A DNA stretch of 64,000 nt from CAMLJR01 sp964500675 (GTDB lineage: Bacteria; Pseudomonadota; Gammaproteobacteria; Pseudomonadales; CAMLJR01): the NCBI GenBank assembly GCA_964500675.1, contig CAZCNY010000003.1, positions 186,001 through 250,000 of the forward strand. Reading direction: 5' to 3'. The notes under the pieces were generated by a model. That model saw nothing but the letters and a program-made list of their open reading frames with translations, did not search any database and was not told the origin of the DNA. How positions within the stretch are numbered: the stretch's first letter is position 1; each line of letters begins with the position of its first letter. The position numbers and the translations under genes are program-made. Shown one piece after another: positions 25,200 to 33,887 of the stretch.

Positions 25200-26678
25200 G
25201 TGTCCGTTGAGCGATTCAATCTGCTGTCATTCAGCGGGAAAATGAAAATTCTGCACTTTAGCTGGCTGGTATTTTTTGTCACCTTTTTCGTGTGGTTCAA
25301 TCACGCGCCGCTGTTGCAGGCGATTGGCCATTCGCTCGATTTGACGCCGCAGCAATTAAAAACGTTGCTGACGTTGAACGTGGCGATCGCCATTCCGGCG
25401 CGTGTCATCATCGGCATGCTCGTCGATCGCTTCGGTCCGCGCCTTATGTACGCGCTGCTGCTCGCGGTCTGCGCCATTCCCTGTTTCATGTTCGCGTTCG
25501 CCGATACATTCGCGCAGGCCGCGCTCGCGCGATTTTTACTCGGCTTTATCGGCGCCGGCTTCGTGATCGGCATCCGCATGGTGTCGGAATGGTTTCCCGC
25601 GCACGAACTCGGCACGGCCGAAGGCATTTACGGCGGTTGGGGCAATTTCGGATCCGCCGCGGCGGCGTTCACATTGCCCGCGCTAACACTCTGGTTCGGC
25701 GGCGATAACGGTTGGCGCTATGCGATCGCGTGCACGGGCGTAGTGTCGCTGATTTTTTCGGTGGTGTGGTACCTGAATGTATCGAATACGCCGAAAGGCT
25801 CGACGTATTTCAAACCGAAGCACCTCGGCGCGATGGAGGTGACGAGTAGCGGCGATTTCTTTTTGCTGCTGGTGATGAAAATACCGATGTATGCCGCGCT
25901 CGCATTGCTGGCGTGGAATTTGTCGCCGGCTCGCATCAACTTGCTCAATCAAACCGCGGTGTATGCGATTTGGATCGGCCTCGTGGCGCTTTACGCGTAT
26001 GAGGTGTTGCACGTCTGGCGCGTGAATAAAAATGTTTTCGTCAAACCCGTGCCCGAATTGCATCGCTACAAATTCAAACAGGTCGCGGTGATGGATATTT
26101 TATATTTCGCCACCTTCGGCTCCGAACTCGCGGTGGTTTCGATGTTGCCGCTGTATTTCGCCGAGACGTTTCGATTAACGCCGGTCATCGCGGGTATTCT
26201 GGCATCGGCGCACGCGTTCATGAATTTGATTTCGCGCCCTGGCGGCGGTGTGCTGTCCGATAAATTTGGCCGCAAACGCGTGCTGCTGATTTTAACGGCC
26301 GGATTGGCGCTCGGTTATTGCGTCATGGGTTTCGTCAATAACCATTGGAATGTATGGATCGCGGTATTGGTGGTGGTGATGTGCGCGTTGTTCGTGCAGG
26401 CGGGTGAGGGTGCGGTGTTTGCCGTCGTGCCATTGATCAAACGCCGCCTCACCGGACAGATCGCGGGCATGACGGGTGCGTACGGCAATGTCGGCGCGGT
26501 CGTGTATTTAACGGTGTTGTCGTTCGTCGATTACCACACGTTCTTTTTTGTGATCGCCGGTACCGCGGTGCTCGGTTTTATCGTGTTGTTATTCATGGAT
26601 GAGCCCGCCGGCCATATCGCGGAAGTACGCGAAGACGGCAGCGTCGAATTGATCAGCGTGGCGCGCACAAAGGCGTAA
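25200..26678 (+). CDS. narK: NarK/NNP-family nitrate transporter (MFS)
   Basis: 492-residue inner-membrane transporter for nitrate and perhaps nitrite. Twelve hydrophobic segments are visible. The motif RVIIGMLVDRFGPRLMYALL near residue 80 and the nitrate-signature-like GIYGGWGNFGSAAAAFTLPA near 145 mark the NNP family. A second signature, GMTGAYGNVGAVVYLTVL, is near 430. The start is GTG 25200, with GGAAGG at 25187-25192. A longer reading upstream would run into the terminator. It is followed by the kinase-phosphatase fusion 77 bases on. In Pseudomonas the same pair occurs near nirBD, where the transporter is called NasA. Confidence 0.92.
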   Translation: MSVERFNLLSFSGKMKILHFSWLVFFVTFFVWFNHAPLLQAIGHSLDLTPQQLKTLLTLNVAIAIPARVIIGMLVDRFGPRLMYALLLAVCAIPCFMFAFADTFAQAALARFLLGFIGAGFVIGIRMVSEWFPAHELGTAEGIYGGWGNFGSAAAAFTLPALTLWFGGDNGWRYAIACTGVVSLIFSVVWYLNVSNTPKGSTYFKPKHLGAMEVTSSGDFFLLLVMKIPMYAALALLAWNLSPARINLLNQTAVYAIWIGLVALYAYEVLHVWRVNKNVFVKPVPELHRYKFKQVAVMDILYFATFGSELAVVSMLPLYFAETFRLTPVIAGILASAHAFMNLISRPGGGVLSDKFGRKRVLLILTAGLALGYCVMGFVNNHWNVWIAVLVVVMCALFVQAGEGAVFAVVPLIKRRLTGQIAGMTGAYGNVGAVVYLTVLSFVDYHTFFFVIAGTAVLGFIVLLFMDEPAGHIAEVREDGSVELISVARTKA

Positions 26679-26755
26679 ACGCGCACCGAAGTTCGAGTCC
26701 GTGAATTCGCCTAGAATGGCGGCGTATCCGTTATTGAATTGAACCGCAGAAAATA

Positions 26756-28528
26756 ATGAACACCGAGGCCGCGACATTATCCGCCGTCGTAACGGCAAGC
26801 AAAGGCAGGCTCGCAGTCGAGCGCGGCGGTTATTCGAGCGCGGGCGTCAAGCCGCGCAATGAAGATGCGTTCGCCGCGTATGTGCCGCACGGCAATGCGC
26901 TTGCACTGAAAGGTGTGACGGCGTGCATCGCCGATGGCGCCAGTTGCAGCGATAACGCGCAGCTGGCGAGCGAAACCAGCGTTACGCATTTCATGGCGGA
27001 TTACTACAGCACGCCCGATACCTGGCCCGTGAAAACCGCGGTGGCGCGAGTGCTTTCCGCATTGAACAGCTGGTTGTTTCACCACGGGCGTCAGCAGATT
27101 CTGCAACATAATGGTTTGGTAACGACGTTCAGCGCGCTCGTCATCAAATCGACCACCGCGCATATTTTTCACGCGGGCGACAGCCGTATTTATCGTTGGC
27201 GCAATGCCAAGCTCGAATTGCTCACGCACGACCACACGCAGTATCAGCGCGATGGTTCGGCGCTGCTGACGCGCGCGCTCGGTATGGATAGTCATCTCGA
27301 AGTGGATTACTGCACTGAAGATATCGAGTGCGGCGATTTATTTCTTTTGACCACCGATGGCGTGCATAGCGTGCTGTCGCAGGCGGAAATCATCGCGCTG
27401 TTGGCCGATGCACCGGCGCATCTCGAACAACGCGCGCGCGCGATGGTCGACGCGGCGTTGCAAAAAGGCAGTAGCGACAATGCCAGTTGTCTGTTGTTGC
27501 GTGTCACCGAATTGCCGCAAGCCGACATCGACGAAGTGCATCGCCAGCTCGCGCAGCTCGCGATACCGCCCGTGCTCGAACCCGGCAATCGCATCGACGG
27601 TTTTACAGTGCAACGCGTGCTGCACAGCGGCACACGCAGCCACTTGTATCTGGCGCAGAGCGGTTTCGATAAGAAACCGTACGTCTTGAAAGCGCCATCG
27701 CAGAATTTTTCGGACGATCCACACTATCTCGAAGGCTTCGTGCGCGAGCAATGGGTGGCGAGCCGCATTCAACACGACGGCGCGATGAAAATTTTTCCGC
27801 GCGCGGCGCACAGCCCGTTTTTATATTTGGTGTGCGAATACATCGAAGGACAAACGCTGCGGCAATGGCTGTTCGATAATCCCAGACCTGCGCTCGATAG
27901 CGTGCGCGGCATCGTCGGCGAAATGGTGGCGGCCTTGCGTGCATTGCAGCGGCTGCACATGACGCATCGCGATTTGAAGCCGGAAAATATCATGCTGACG
28001 CGCGCAGGCCGCGTGAAGCTGATCGATTTCGGCACCGTGCACATCGGCGGCCTCGATGAGGTGGCATCGCCGCTGCGCGAGGATCGCCCCGTCGGTTCTG
28101 CCGACTATATCGCGCCCGAATATTTGCTGGGCGGCAACGGCGCTTTTCACTCGGATATTTTTTCGCTCGGCGTGATGGTCTATGAAATGTTGACGGGGAA
28201 ATTGCCGTTCGATTTAACCGCGCAGCAGCAGCGCCATTTAAAAAATATTCATGCGTATCGGTACGTGCCGGCGCGCACGCATCGTCCCGAATTGCCGTTA
28301 TTCGTCGACCTCGCGCTGCAAAAGGCCACGCACCCGAATATCAACGAGCGCTACCACGTGCTTTCGGAATTTGTGCACGATTTATCGACGCCGAACGAGA
28401 CGATACTGCAAAGGCATCAGCGCCAAACTCTATTGCAGCGCGATCCGCTACGCTTCTGGAAAAGCGCGGCGTTAGCTTTGCTGATGATCGCGCTGATCGA
28501 AGCGGCGATATTAATTTACCGGCACTGA
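26756..28528 (+). CDS. fused PP2C phosphatase and Ser/Thr protein kinase
   Basis: 590-residue protein with two opposed activities. Residues ~20-255 are a PP2C domain: SSAGVKPRNEDAF, CIADGAS, HAGDSRIYRW, LLTTDGVHSVL and GSSDNAS give the metal-binding Asp set. Residues ~280-545 are a Hanks-type kinase: Lys in YVLKAP near 310, HRDLKPEN near 403, IDFGTVH near 423, and an APE-like SADYIAPEYLLGG. A C-terminal membrane helix (~568-588) ends in a very short tail, so both domains face the cytoplasm. The architecture is known next to nasA and nirB in Pseudomonas, but its targets are not established. It is in the nitrate transporter operon and thus under NasT control. Confidence 0.92.
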   Translation: MNTEAATLSAVVTASKGRLAVERGGYSSAGVKPRNEDAFAAYVPHGNALALKGVTACIADGASCSDNAQLASETSVTHFMADYYSTPDTWPVKTAVARVLSALNSWLFHHGRQQILQHNGLVTTFSALVIKSTTAHIFHAGDSRIYRWRNAKLELLTHDHTQYQRDGSALLTRALGMDSHLEVDYCTEDIECGDLFLLTTDGVHSVLSQAEIIALLADAPAHLEQRARAMVDAALQKGSSDNASCLLLRVTELPQADIDEVHRQLAQLAIPPVLEPGNRIDGFTVQRVLHSGTRSHLYLAQSGFDKKPYVLKAPSQNFSDDPHYLEGFVREQWVASRIQHDGAMKIFPRAAHSPFLYLVCEYIEGQTLRQWLFDNPRPALDSVRGIVGEMVAALRALQRLHMTHRDLKPENIMLTRAGRVKLIDFGTVHIGGLDEVASPLREDRPVGSADYIAPEYLLGGNGAFHSDIFSLGVMVYEMLTGKLPFDLTAQQQRHLKNIHAYRYVPARTHRPELPLFVDLALQKATHPNINERYHVLSEFVHDLSTPNETILQRHQRQTLLQRDPLRFWKSAALALLMIALIEAAILIYRH

Positions 28529-28692
28529 AAAAAATCCAGCAACGCTGTTCTATAACATCGCACGCGCCGTTTTTCTGCACGCCGATAGGGCGGACCCGAA
28601 TTTGCCCCATTTTTTATTTCTATTCTGACCCGAAATTAGTCCGCTGATTACATAAGAAAAAAATACCTTGGCATAGGATTTGATTCTCAATC
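28529..28692. other. intergenic region before the nrt leader
   Basis: No gene. ACCCGAAATTAGTCCGCTGAT at 28628-28648 resembles a word at 24481. Two sigma54-like candidates are seen: CGGACCCGAATTTGCC at about 28591-28606 (GG-N10-GC) and TGGCATAGGATTTGAT at 28669-28684. Confidence 0.4.
28669..28684 (+). promoter_or_regulatory. candidate sigma54 promoter of the nrt operon
   Basis: TGGCATAGGATTTGAT: five of six at -24 (TGGCAT) and TTGAT at -12, with GG-N10-GA spacing. It predicts a start near 28695, almost on the first base of P1, which is slightly too late. The upstream candidate near 28591 may be used instead. Confidence 0.35.
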
Positions 28693-28751
28693 GGCAGAAT
28701 GATTTTGCCAATGGCGGCGAGATCGCGATTCGAGTTGAGCAAAGGCGCTCA
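28693..28751 (+). promoter_or_regulatory. NasT (ANTAR) leader RNA element, P1 and P2, operon 2
   Basis: P1: GGCAG/TTTGCC with one bulged T (28693-28709) and hexaloop AATGAT. P2: TGAGC/GCTCA (28736-28751) with hexaloop AAAGGC. The loops carry A1 and G4. P2 overlaps the terminator that begins at 28745. The 24 bases TTGAGCAAAGGCGCTCATGGCTGT are identical to the leader at 33937. P1 is less regular than in the other two leaders. Confidence 0.72.
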
Positions 28752-28802
28752 TGGCTGTTGGATTCGGAGTATCGAGTTCAACAGCGATGAGCGCTTTTTT
28801 TT
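28745..28802 (+). terminator. leader attenuator terminator, operon 2
   Basis: GCGCTCATGGCTGTTG (28745-28760) pairs with CAACAGCGATGAGCGC (28779-28794), one mismatch in 16, then eight T at 28795-28802. It lies 42 bases before nrtA. Confidence 0.92.
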
Positions 28803-28844
28803 GCTCCGAATTTCGTCAATGAAAAGGGCCGTAGGGGAAACACG

Positions 28845-30236
28845 ATGAAACCACCAATCAAAATTCGGCGTCGCGGTGCGGTGCGATTTGCAGTGAGCAT
28901 TGCACTTGCTGCGAGCATGAGCATGTTGCCCATTATCGGCAATGCCGCCGTAGGCAAGCCCGAAAAGGCCGATTTAACGTTTGGCTTCATCAAGCTGACC
29001 GACATGGCGCCGCTCGCGGTCGCTTACGAAAAAGGTTATTTCGAAGACGAGGGTCTGTACGTCACGCTCGAAGCGCAGGCGAATTGGAAAGTATTGCTCG
29101 ATCGCGTCATCACCGGCGAGCTCGACGGCGCGCACATGCTCGCAGGGCAACCGCTCGGCGCCACGATCGGTTTCGGCACCAAGGCTGAAATCATCACGCC
29201 GTTCAGCATGGATCTCAACGGCAACGGCATTACCGTTTCGAATGCGGTGTGGCAGCAGATGAAAACGCACGTGCCGATGCAGGATGGCAAGCCCGTGCAT
29301 CCGATCAAAGCCGATGCGTTGAAGCCAGTGGTCGATGCATATAAAGCGCAGGGCAAACCGTTCAATATGGGCATGGTATTTCCGGTGTCCACGCACAATT
29401 ATTATTTGCGCTACTGGCTCGCCGCGGGCGGCATCAATCCCGGTTTGTACGCGCCGCAAAAGGGCGATGTCAGCGGTCAACTCGGCGCTGAAGCATTATT
29501 GTCGGTGACACCGCCGCCGCAAATGCCGGCGACGCTCGAAGCGGGAACGATTTACGGTTATTGCGTCGGCGAGCCGTGGAATCAACAAGCGGTATTCAAA
29601 GGCATCGGCGTGCCCGTGATCACCGATTACGAAATCTGGAAAAACAATCCGGAAAAAGTGTTCGGTATGACCAAAGCGTTTGCCGATAAATATCCCAATA
29701 CCACGATTCATATCGTCAAAGCGCTGATTCGCGCGGCGGCATGGCTCGATGCCGACAACAATGCGCATCGCATGGAAGCCGTGAAGATGTTGTCGCGGCC
29801 GAATTATGTCGGCGCCGACGCAAAAGTCATCGCCAATAGCATGACCGGCACGTTCGAATACGAAAAAGGCGATAAGCGTTCGGTGCCCGATTTCAACGTA
29901 TTTTTCCGCTACAACGCTACGTATCCGTATTACTCCGACGCGATTTGGTTCCTCACACAAATGCGCCGCTGGGGGCAAATTCCCGCAGCGAAACCCGATA
30001 GCTGGTACATGGATATCGCGAAAAAAGTTTATCGCCCCGATATCTACGCGGTTGCGGCGAAGGAACTGATCGCCGAGGGGAAAATGCAAGCGAGCGATTT
30101 TCCCGACTTCGCCAAGGAAAGCGGCTTCAAAGCGCCGACCAAGGATTTCATCGATGGTATCGAGTACGACGGCATGAAGCCCAATGCGTATATCAATAAA
30201 TTCGCGATCGGTTTGAAAGGCGATCAAAAGCTGTAG
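28845..30236 (+). CDS. nrtA: nitrate ABC transporter substrate-binding protein NrtA
   Basis: 463 residues. An N-terminal export signal contains twin arginines (KIRRRGAVRFAVSIALAAS) and ends near NAAVGK, so Tat export is possible. The mature part has nitrate-binding NrtA features: FGFIKLTDMAPLAVAYEKGY, GELDGAHMLAGQPLGA, STHNYYLRYWLAAGG and GYCVGEPWNQQAVF. It captures nitrate in the periplasm and hands it to NrtB. ATG 28845 has GTAGGGGAAAC ahead. It opens an operon with nrtB, nrtC and a porin gene, all downstream of a NasT-type leader. Confidence 0.94.
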   Translation: MKPPIKIRRRGAVRFAVSIALAASMSMLPIIGNAAVGKPEKADLTFGFIKLTDMAPLAVAYEKGYFEDEGLYVTLEAQANWKVLLDRVITGELDGAHMLAGQPLGATIGFGTKAEIITPFSMDLNGNGITVSNAVWQQMKTHVPMQDGKPVHPIKADALKPVVDAYKAQGKPFNMGMVFPVSTHNYYLRYWLAAGGINPGLYAPQKGDVSGQLGAEALLSVTPPPQMPATLEAGTIYGYCVGEPWNQQAVFKGIGVPVITDYEIWKNNPEKVFGMTKAFADKYPNTTIHIVKALIRAAAWLDADNNAHRMEAVKMLSRPNYVGADAKVIANSMTGTFEYEKGDKRSVPDFNVFFRYNATYPYYSDAIWFLTQMRRWGQIPAAKPDSWYMDIAKKVYRPDIYAVAAKELIAEGKMQASDFPDFAKESGFKAPTKDFIDGIEYDGMKPNAYINKFAIGLKGDQKL

Positions 30237-30332
30237 GGCGAGAAACTCTGGGTAGTTGTAGTGCGTGTTGCGACACAGGGAAGCGTCGCGTTTTTTAAAA
30301 CAGGGCGTTTAAGTACGCGAGGTAACCGCAAC

Positions 30333-31337
30333 ATGACCGCATTCTTATCCCTATCGGAAAAGGTTCAGGATTCCGCCACGGCGATGCGCGCGTTCACGCG
30401 TGGTTTGACGATCGAAAAATTCATGCGGCAACTGGGGCTGCCCGCGCTGGGCATCGCGGTATTTCTCGCGCTTTGGCAGGTCGGCGCCGGCGCCGTGAAA
30501 ACGTCGCTGGGTCAATTTCCAGGCCCGTCGCAGGTTGTGCAACAGATCGAAAATTTGCACGCGGAATACGTGAACGAAAAAACGCGCGAAGCGGCGTTCT
30601 ACCAACGTCAGCAAAAGCGTATCGAAGAACATCGCAAAACCGATCCGAACTACGTCGGCGAAATGCGTCCCTATACGGGCACGCCGACGTTTCCGCAGCA
30701 GATCGGCACCAGTTTGAAAACCGTATTCACCGGATTTTTATTGTCCGCCGCTATCGCGATTCCATTCGGTATCGCCATCGGCTTGAGCGCAACGTTGTAT
30801 AGCGCGGCCAATCCGCTGATTCAATTATTGAAACCGATTTCACCGCTGGCGTGGCTGCCGCTCGTGACAATGGTGGTCGCAGCAATATATCAAGGCAGCG
30901 ATACCGCCGTGCCGAAATCATTTATCACCTCGGCGATCACCGTGATGCTGTGCAGTCTGTGGCCGACATTGCTCAATACCGCTGTCGGTGTGGCGTCGGT
31001 CAGCGCCGATTTGGTTAACGTCAGCCGCGTATTGCGCTTGAACTGGTTTCGTCATGTGCGCTCGATCGTGTTGCCCGCGGCGGTGCCGATGATTTTTACG
31101 GGCCTGCGCTTATCGCTGAGCACCGCGTGGATGGTGTTGATCGCGGCGGAAATGCTCGCGCAAAATCCGGGGCTCGGCAAATTCGTGTGGGACGAATTTC
31201 AAAACGGCAGCTCGAATTCGCTCGGCCGCATCATGGTCGCCGTGCTCACCATCGGCTTAATCGGTTATTTACTTGATCGCGGCATGCTCGTATTACAGCG
31301 TTTCGTGTCGTGGGATAAACAAACGGTTCTGCGTTGA
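30333..31337 (+). CDS. nrtB: nitrate ABC transporter permease NrtB
   Basis: 334-residue inner-membrane permease. The first membrane segment is near 35-52 (LGIAVFLALWQVGAG). A soluble charged insert follows (~70-120, EKTREAAFYQRQQKRIEEHR), then the binding-protein-dependent permease domain with five segments. The EAA-like loop VNVSRVLRLNWFRHVRSIVL contacts the ATPase. ATG 30333 with GAGGTAACC upstream is chosen. The charged insert is larger than in many NrtB proteins but is seen in several proteobacterial ones. Confidence 0.92.
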   Translation: MTAFLSLSEKVQDSATAMRAFTRGLTIEKFMRQLGLPALGIAVFLALWQVGAGAVKTSLGQFPGPSQVVQQIENLHAEYVNEKTREAAFYQRQQKRIEEHRKTDPNYVGEMRPYTGTPTFPQQIGTSLKTVFTGFLLSAAIAIPFGIAIGLSATLYSAANPLIQLLKPISPLAWLPLVTMVVAAIYQGSDTAVPKSFITSAITVMLCSLWPTLLNTAVGVASVSADLVNVSRVLRLNWFRHVRSIVLPAAVPMIFTGLRLSLSTAWMVLIAAEMLAQNPGLGKFVWDEFQNGSSNSLGRIMVAVLTIGLIGYLLDRGMLVLQRFVSWDKQTVLR

Positions 31338-31350
31338 GCGCGTCTTTAAT

Positions 31351-31466
31351 CCCCACTCCCTGCGGGAGAGGGTTAGGGTGAGGGCAACTGGGATTAAAAA
31401 TTAAGGATGAAAGTATTTAGTGCATCGTAGCCCTCACCCCCTGCCCCTCTCCCGCAGGGAGAGGGG
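31351..31466. repeat. long inverted repeat between nrtB and nrtC
   Basis: Left arm 31351-31384 (starts CCCCACTCCCTGCGGGAGAG, ends GTGAGGG) pairs with right arm 31431-31466 (starts CCCTCACCCCCTGCC, ends GAGAGGGG), ~31 of 34 positions. Each arm is itself a small hairpin around CTGCGGGAG. It resembles the REP-like repeats found between genes. The core CTCTCCC-GGGAGAG recurs at 37860-37876. It may stabilise or separate the nrtAB and nrtC parts of the transcript. Confidence 0.75.
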
Positions 31467-31491
31467 AGCAATTAATTCGAGGAAATGGGTA

Positions 31492-32376
31492 ATGAAAACA
31501 TTGTTGGAATTAACGCAAGTCGGTATCGAGTTCAAAACCCCTAACGTGAAAACAAAGGGGGGGAAATTCAAGGCGCTCGACAATGTCAATTTGAAAATCA
31601 GCGAAGGCGAGTTCGTTTCGTTGATCGGGCATTCGGGCTGCGGAAAATCTACAGTGTTAAACATCGTTGCGGGCCTGCTCAAGGCGACCACGGGCGGTGT
31701 CGTGCTCGAAGCCAAAGAGGTCAACGAGCCGGGACCCGAGCGCGCCGTGGTGTTTCAAAATCATTCGCTGCTGCCGTGGCTGAGCGCGTATCAAAATGTC
31801 GAACTCGCCGTGAAGGCAGTGTTTCGCGGCAAAAAAAGCAAAGCCGAAATGAAAGCGTGGATCGAACACAACCTGCGCTTGGTGCACATGGAGCACGCCA
31901 TGCATAAACGGCCGAGCGAAATTTCGGGCGGCATGAAACAGCGCGTCGGCATCGCGCGCGCACTCGCGATGGAGCCGAAAGTATTGTTGATGGACGAGCC
32001 GTTCGGAGCGCTCGACGCGTTGACGCGCGCGCATATGCAGGATTCGCTCATGGAGATCCAAAAGACGCTGAACAATACCGTGATCATGATTACGCACGAT
32101 GTCGACGAGGCGGTGTTGTTGTCCGATCGCATTGTGATGATGACCAACGGCCCCGCTGCGACGGTTGGCGAAATTCTAGATATCGATCTGGCGCGCCCGC
32201 GCAATCGTCTCGAACTCGCCGACGACGCGCGTTACAACCATCTGCGTCGCGAAGTGCTGCGCTTCCTTTACGAAAAGCAGCGCAAAGTCGAAACGTTCAC
32301 GGCGAAACCCGCCGACGCACACCCAAAAAAAGTAGTTGAAATCAAGACTGCTAAACACACGAAAGAAGTGGCGTAG
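31492..32376 (+). CDS. nrtC: nitrate ABC transporter ATPase (NrtD/NasD-like)
   Basis: 294-residue ATPase powering nitrate uptake. Walker A is GHSGCGKST near residue 46, Q-loop VVFQNHSLLPWL, signature SGGMKQRVGIARALAM near 145, Walker B VLLMDEPFGALDALTR, and switch His in MITHDVDEA. It is a single ABC domain without the NrtA-like extension that cyanobacterial NrtC carries, so it corresponds to NrtD or Klebsiella NasD. ATG 31492 with GAGGAAATGGG ahead is used; an earlier reading frame overlaps the inverted repeat. It has a Lys/Thr-rich C-terminal tail past residue 270. Confidence 0.93.
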   Translation: MKTLLELTQVGIEFKTPNVKTKGGKFKALDNVNLKISEGEFVSLIGHSGCGKSTVLNIVAGLLKATTGGVVLEAKEVNEPGPERAVVFQNHSLLPWLSAYQNVELAVKAVFRGKKSKAEMKAWIEHNLRLVHMEHAMHKRPSEISGGMKQRVGIARALAMEPKVLLMDEPFGALDALTRAHMQDSLMEIQKTLNNTVIMITHDVDEAVLLSDRIVMMTNGPAATVGEILDIDLARPRNRLELADDARYNHLRREVLRFLYEKQRKVETFTAKPADAHPKKVVEIKTAKHTKEVA

Positions 32377-32454
32377 ACCGCTCTTTATATTTTCACGCAC
32401 GCACGACATCAACGAGTCAACAATACCAACACGAAGCGTTTGGAGAGAAAAGTC

Positions 32455-33723
32455 ATGCGTAAAAATTTTAGTTACCGGGGTGGTTTCTGCGCGATGGTGT
32501 GTGCATCCGTGCTCGCGTTGCCGCACACGGCATTGGCGGGCGATGAGTTCACCGATGCGCTCACGGGTGGAAAAGTTTCAGGTGACATCCGCATGCGCTA
32601 CGAAAGCGTCAGCGACGATGCGGTTGCAAAAGACGCCGAAGCGCTGACGGTGCGCACGCGCCTCGGCTACGAAACCGCGCCGTATATGGGTTTTTCGGCG
32701 CTGGCTGAATTCGAAGATGTGCACACGCTGTTCGGCGTCGATAATTACGCGCCCGAGACGACACAGGTACCGGCTTACGCGACGATTCTCGATCGCAGTC
32801 AGACGGATTTGGATCGCGCCTATCTGCGTTATCGCGGTATTTCCAAACTAGATCTGGGTTACGGCCGCCAGCGCATTATTTACGACAACGCGCGTTTTGT
32901 CGGCAACGTCGGCTGGCGTCAGGACGAACAGACCTTCGATGGTTTCACGGCCGCTTACAAAGGCGTTCCCGATTTCACTTTCAATTACGCGTATTTGACG
33001 GCGGTGAAGGGCGTCGATGAAACGCTCGACAGCAGCAATATCAACGACAATTTGATCAATATTTCGTACCAGGGATTGACCTGGGGAAAATTCACGGGGT
33101 ATGGGTATCTGCTCGACCACAGCGACGAAACCGATACCAGCGTGAATGCGGGTCTGCGTTTTAAAAAGAATGATACCTACGGACTACGTTTTGACGGTGC
33201 TTATGCGTTGCCGGTCACGAAGCCGGTGAAATTGCTGTACACGGCCGAATACGCATCGCAAAAATATGAAAGCACGGCTGGAGTGAATCGCGACGCGAAT
33301 TATAAATTTATCGAACTCGGTGTTAATTACGGCATGTCATCGATGGCGTTGACCGCCAAGGTAGCCTACGAAGTGCTCGGCTCCGATGGCGGCAATTACG
33401 GTTTCCAAACGCCGTTTGCAACCAAGCACGCATTCAATGGCTGGGCTGATAAATTCCTCGCCACACCGACCGATGGCCTGGAAGATCGCTTCGCGACATT
33501 GGCGCTGGCGTTCCTGCCGTACAAAACCAAATTCGTCGCGATGTATCACAAGTTCGATGCCGTCAAAGGTTCGAATGATTACGGCAGCGAGTGGGATCTG
33601 TTGTTAAGCAAGGAGTTCGGTCCGCACTATGAACTCGGCGTCAAATATGCGGCTTATAGCGGCGAGGACGGTGCTTTCAAGGACACCGATAAAGCGTGGC
33701 TGTGGGGCGAGATTAAATTCTGA
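32455..33723 (+). CDS. AlgE-family outer-membrane porin
   Basis: 422-residue beta-barrel protein. It has a signal peptide (cleavage near HTALAGDE, residue ~29) and alternating strands that end in phenylalanine (WLWGEIKF). The features fit the alginate-export family: SGDIRMRYESVSD, VRTRLGYETAPYMGFSALAE, YLRYRGISKLDLGYGRQRII. No alginate synthesis gene is nearby. Its place as fourth gene after nrtABC suggests a nitrate or nitrite entry porin of the outer membrane (inference from context). ATG 32455 with GGAGAG at 32442-32447 is preferred over an upstream start. Confidence 0.85.
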   Translation: MRKNFSYRGGFCAMVCASVLALPHTALAGDEFTDALTGGKVSGDIRMRYESVSDDAVAKDAEALTVRTRLGYETAPYMGFSALAEFEDVHTLFGVDNYAPETTQVPAYATILDRSQTDLDRAYLRYRGISKLDLGYGRQRIIYDNARFVGNVGWRQDEQTFDGFTAAYKGVPDFTFNYAYLTAVKGVDETLDSSNINDNLINISYQGLTWGKFTGYGYLLDHSDETDTSVNAGLRFKKNDTYGLRFDGAYALPVTKPVKLLYTAEYASQKYESTAGVNRDANYKFIELGVNYGMSSMALTAKVAYEVLGSDGGNYGFQTPFATKHAFNGWADKFLATPTDGLEDRFATLALAFLPYKTKFVAMYHKFDAVKGSNDYGSEWDLLLSKEFGPHYELGVKYAAYSGEDGAFKDTDKAWLWGEIKF

Positions 33724-33763
33724 GACCGATGCGCGCAGCCCAACCGTGGGGCGCCGCGCACGC

Positions 33764-33794
33764 AAATAGGGCCGAAATAATTTTGGCCCTATTT
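33764..33794 (+). terminator. possible terminator after the porin gene
   Basis: AAATAGGGCC pairs with GGCCCTATTT around an 11-base loop, a ten-base perfect stem. It is followed by only TATCG and no clean T-run, so it is a weak terminator or an mRNA 3' hairpin. Confidence 0.5.
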
Positions 33795-33839
33795 ATCGCA
33801 ATCCGAGTAACTGCCTGAGCGCCATGGAAAAACGCTTAT

Positions 33840-33855
33840 TGGCATGCATTGTGGT
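33840..33855 (+). promoter_or_regulatory. weak sigma54-like promoter of the nirB operon
   Basis: TGGCATGCATTGTGGT: TGGCAT at -24 but GTGGT at -12. It would start near 33866, ahead of P1 at 33888. It is included because the other operons show similar -24 boxes. Confidence 0.3.
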
Positions 33856-33887
33856 TATGCCTCGATAGAGAGGCGAATTCGTTCGCA

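Noticed and set aside
26688..26697. GTTCGAGTCC, like a tRNA T-loop
   Set aside because: No acceptor, D or anticodon stems around it; chance match.
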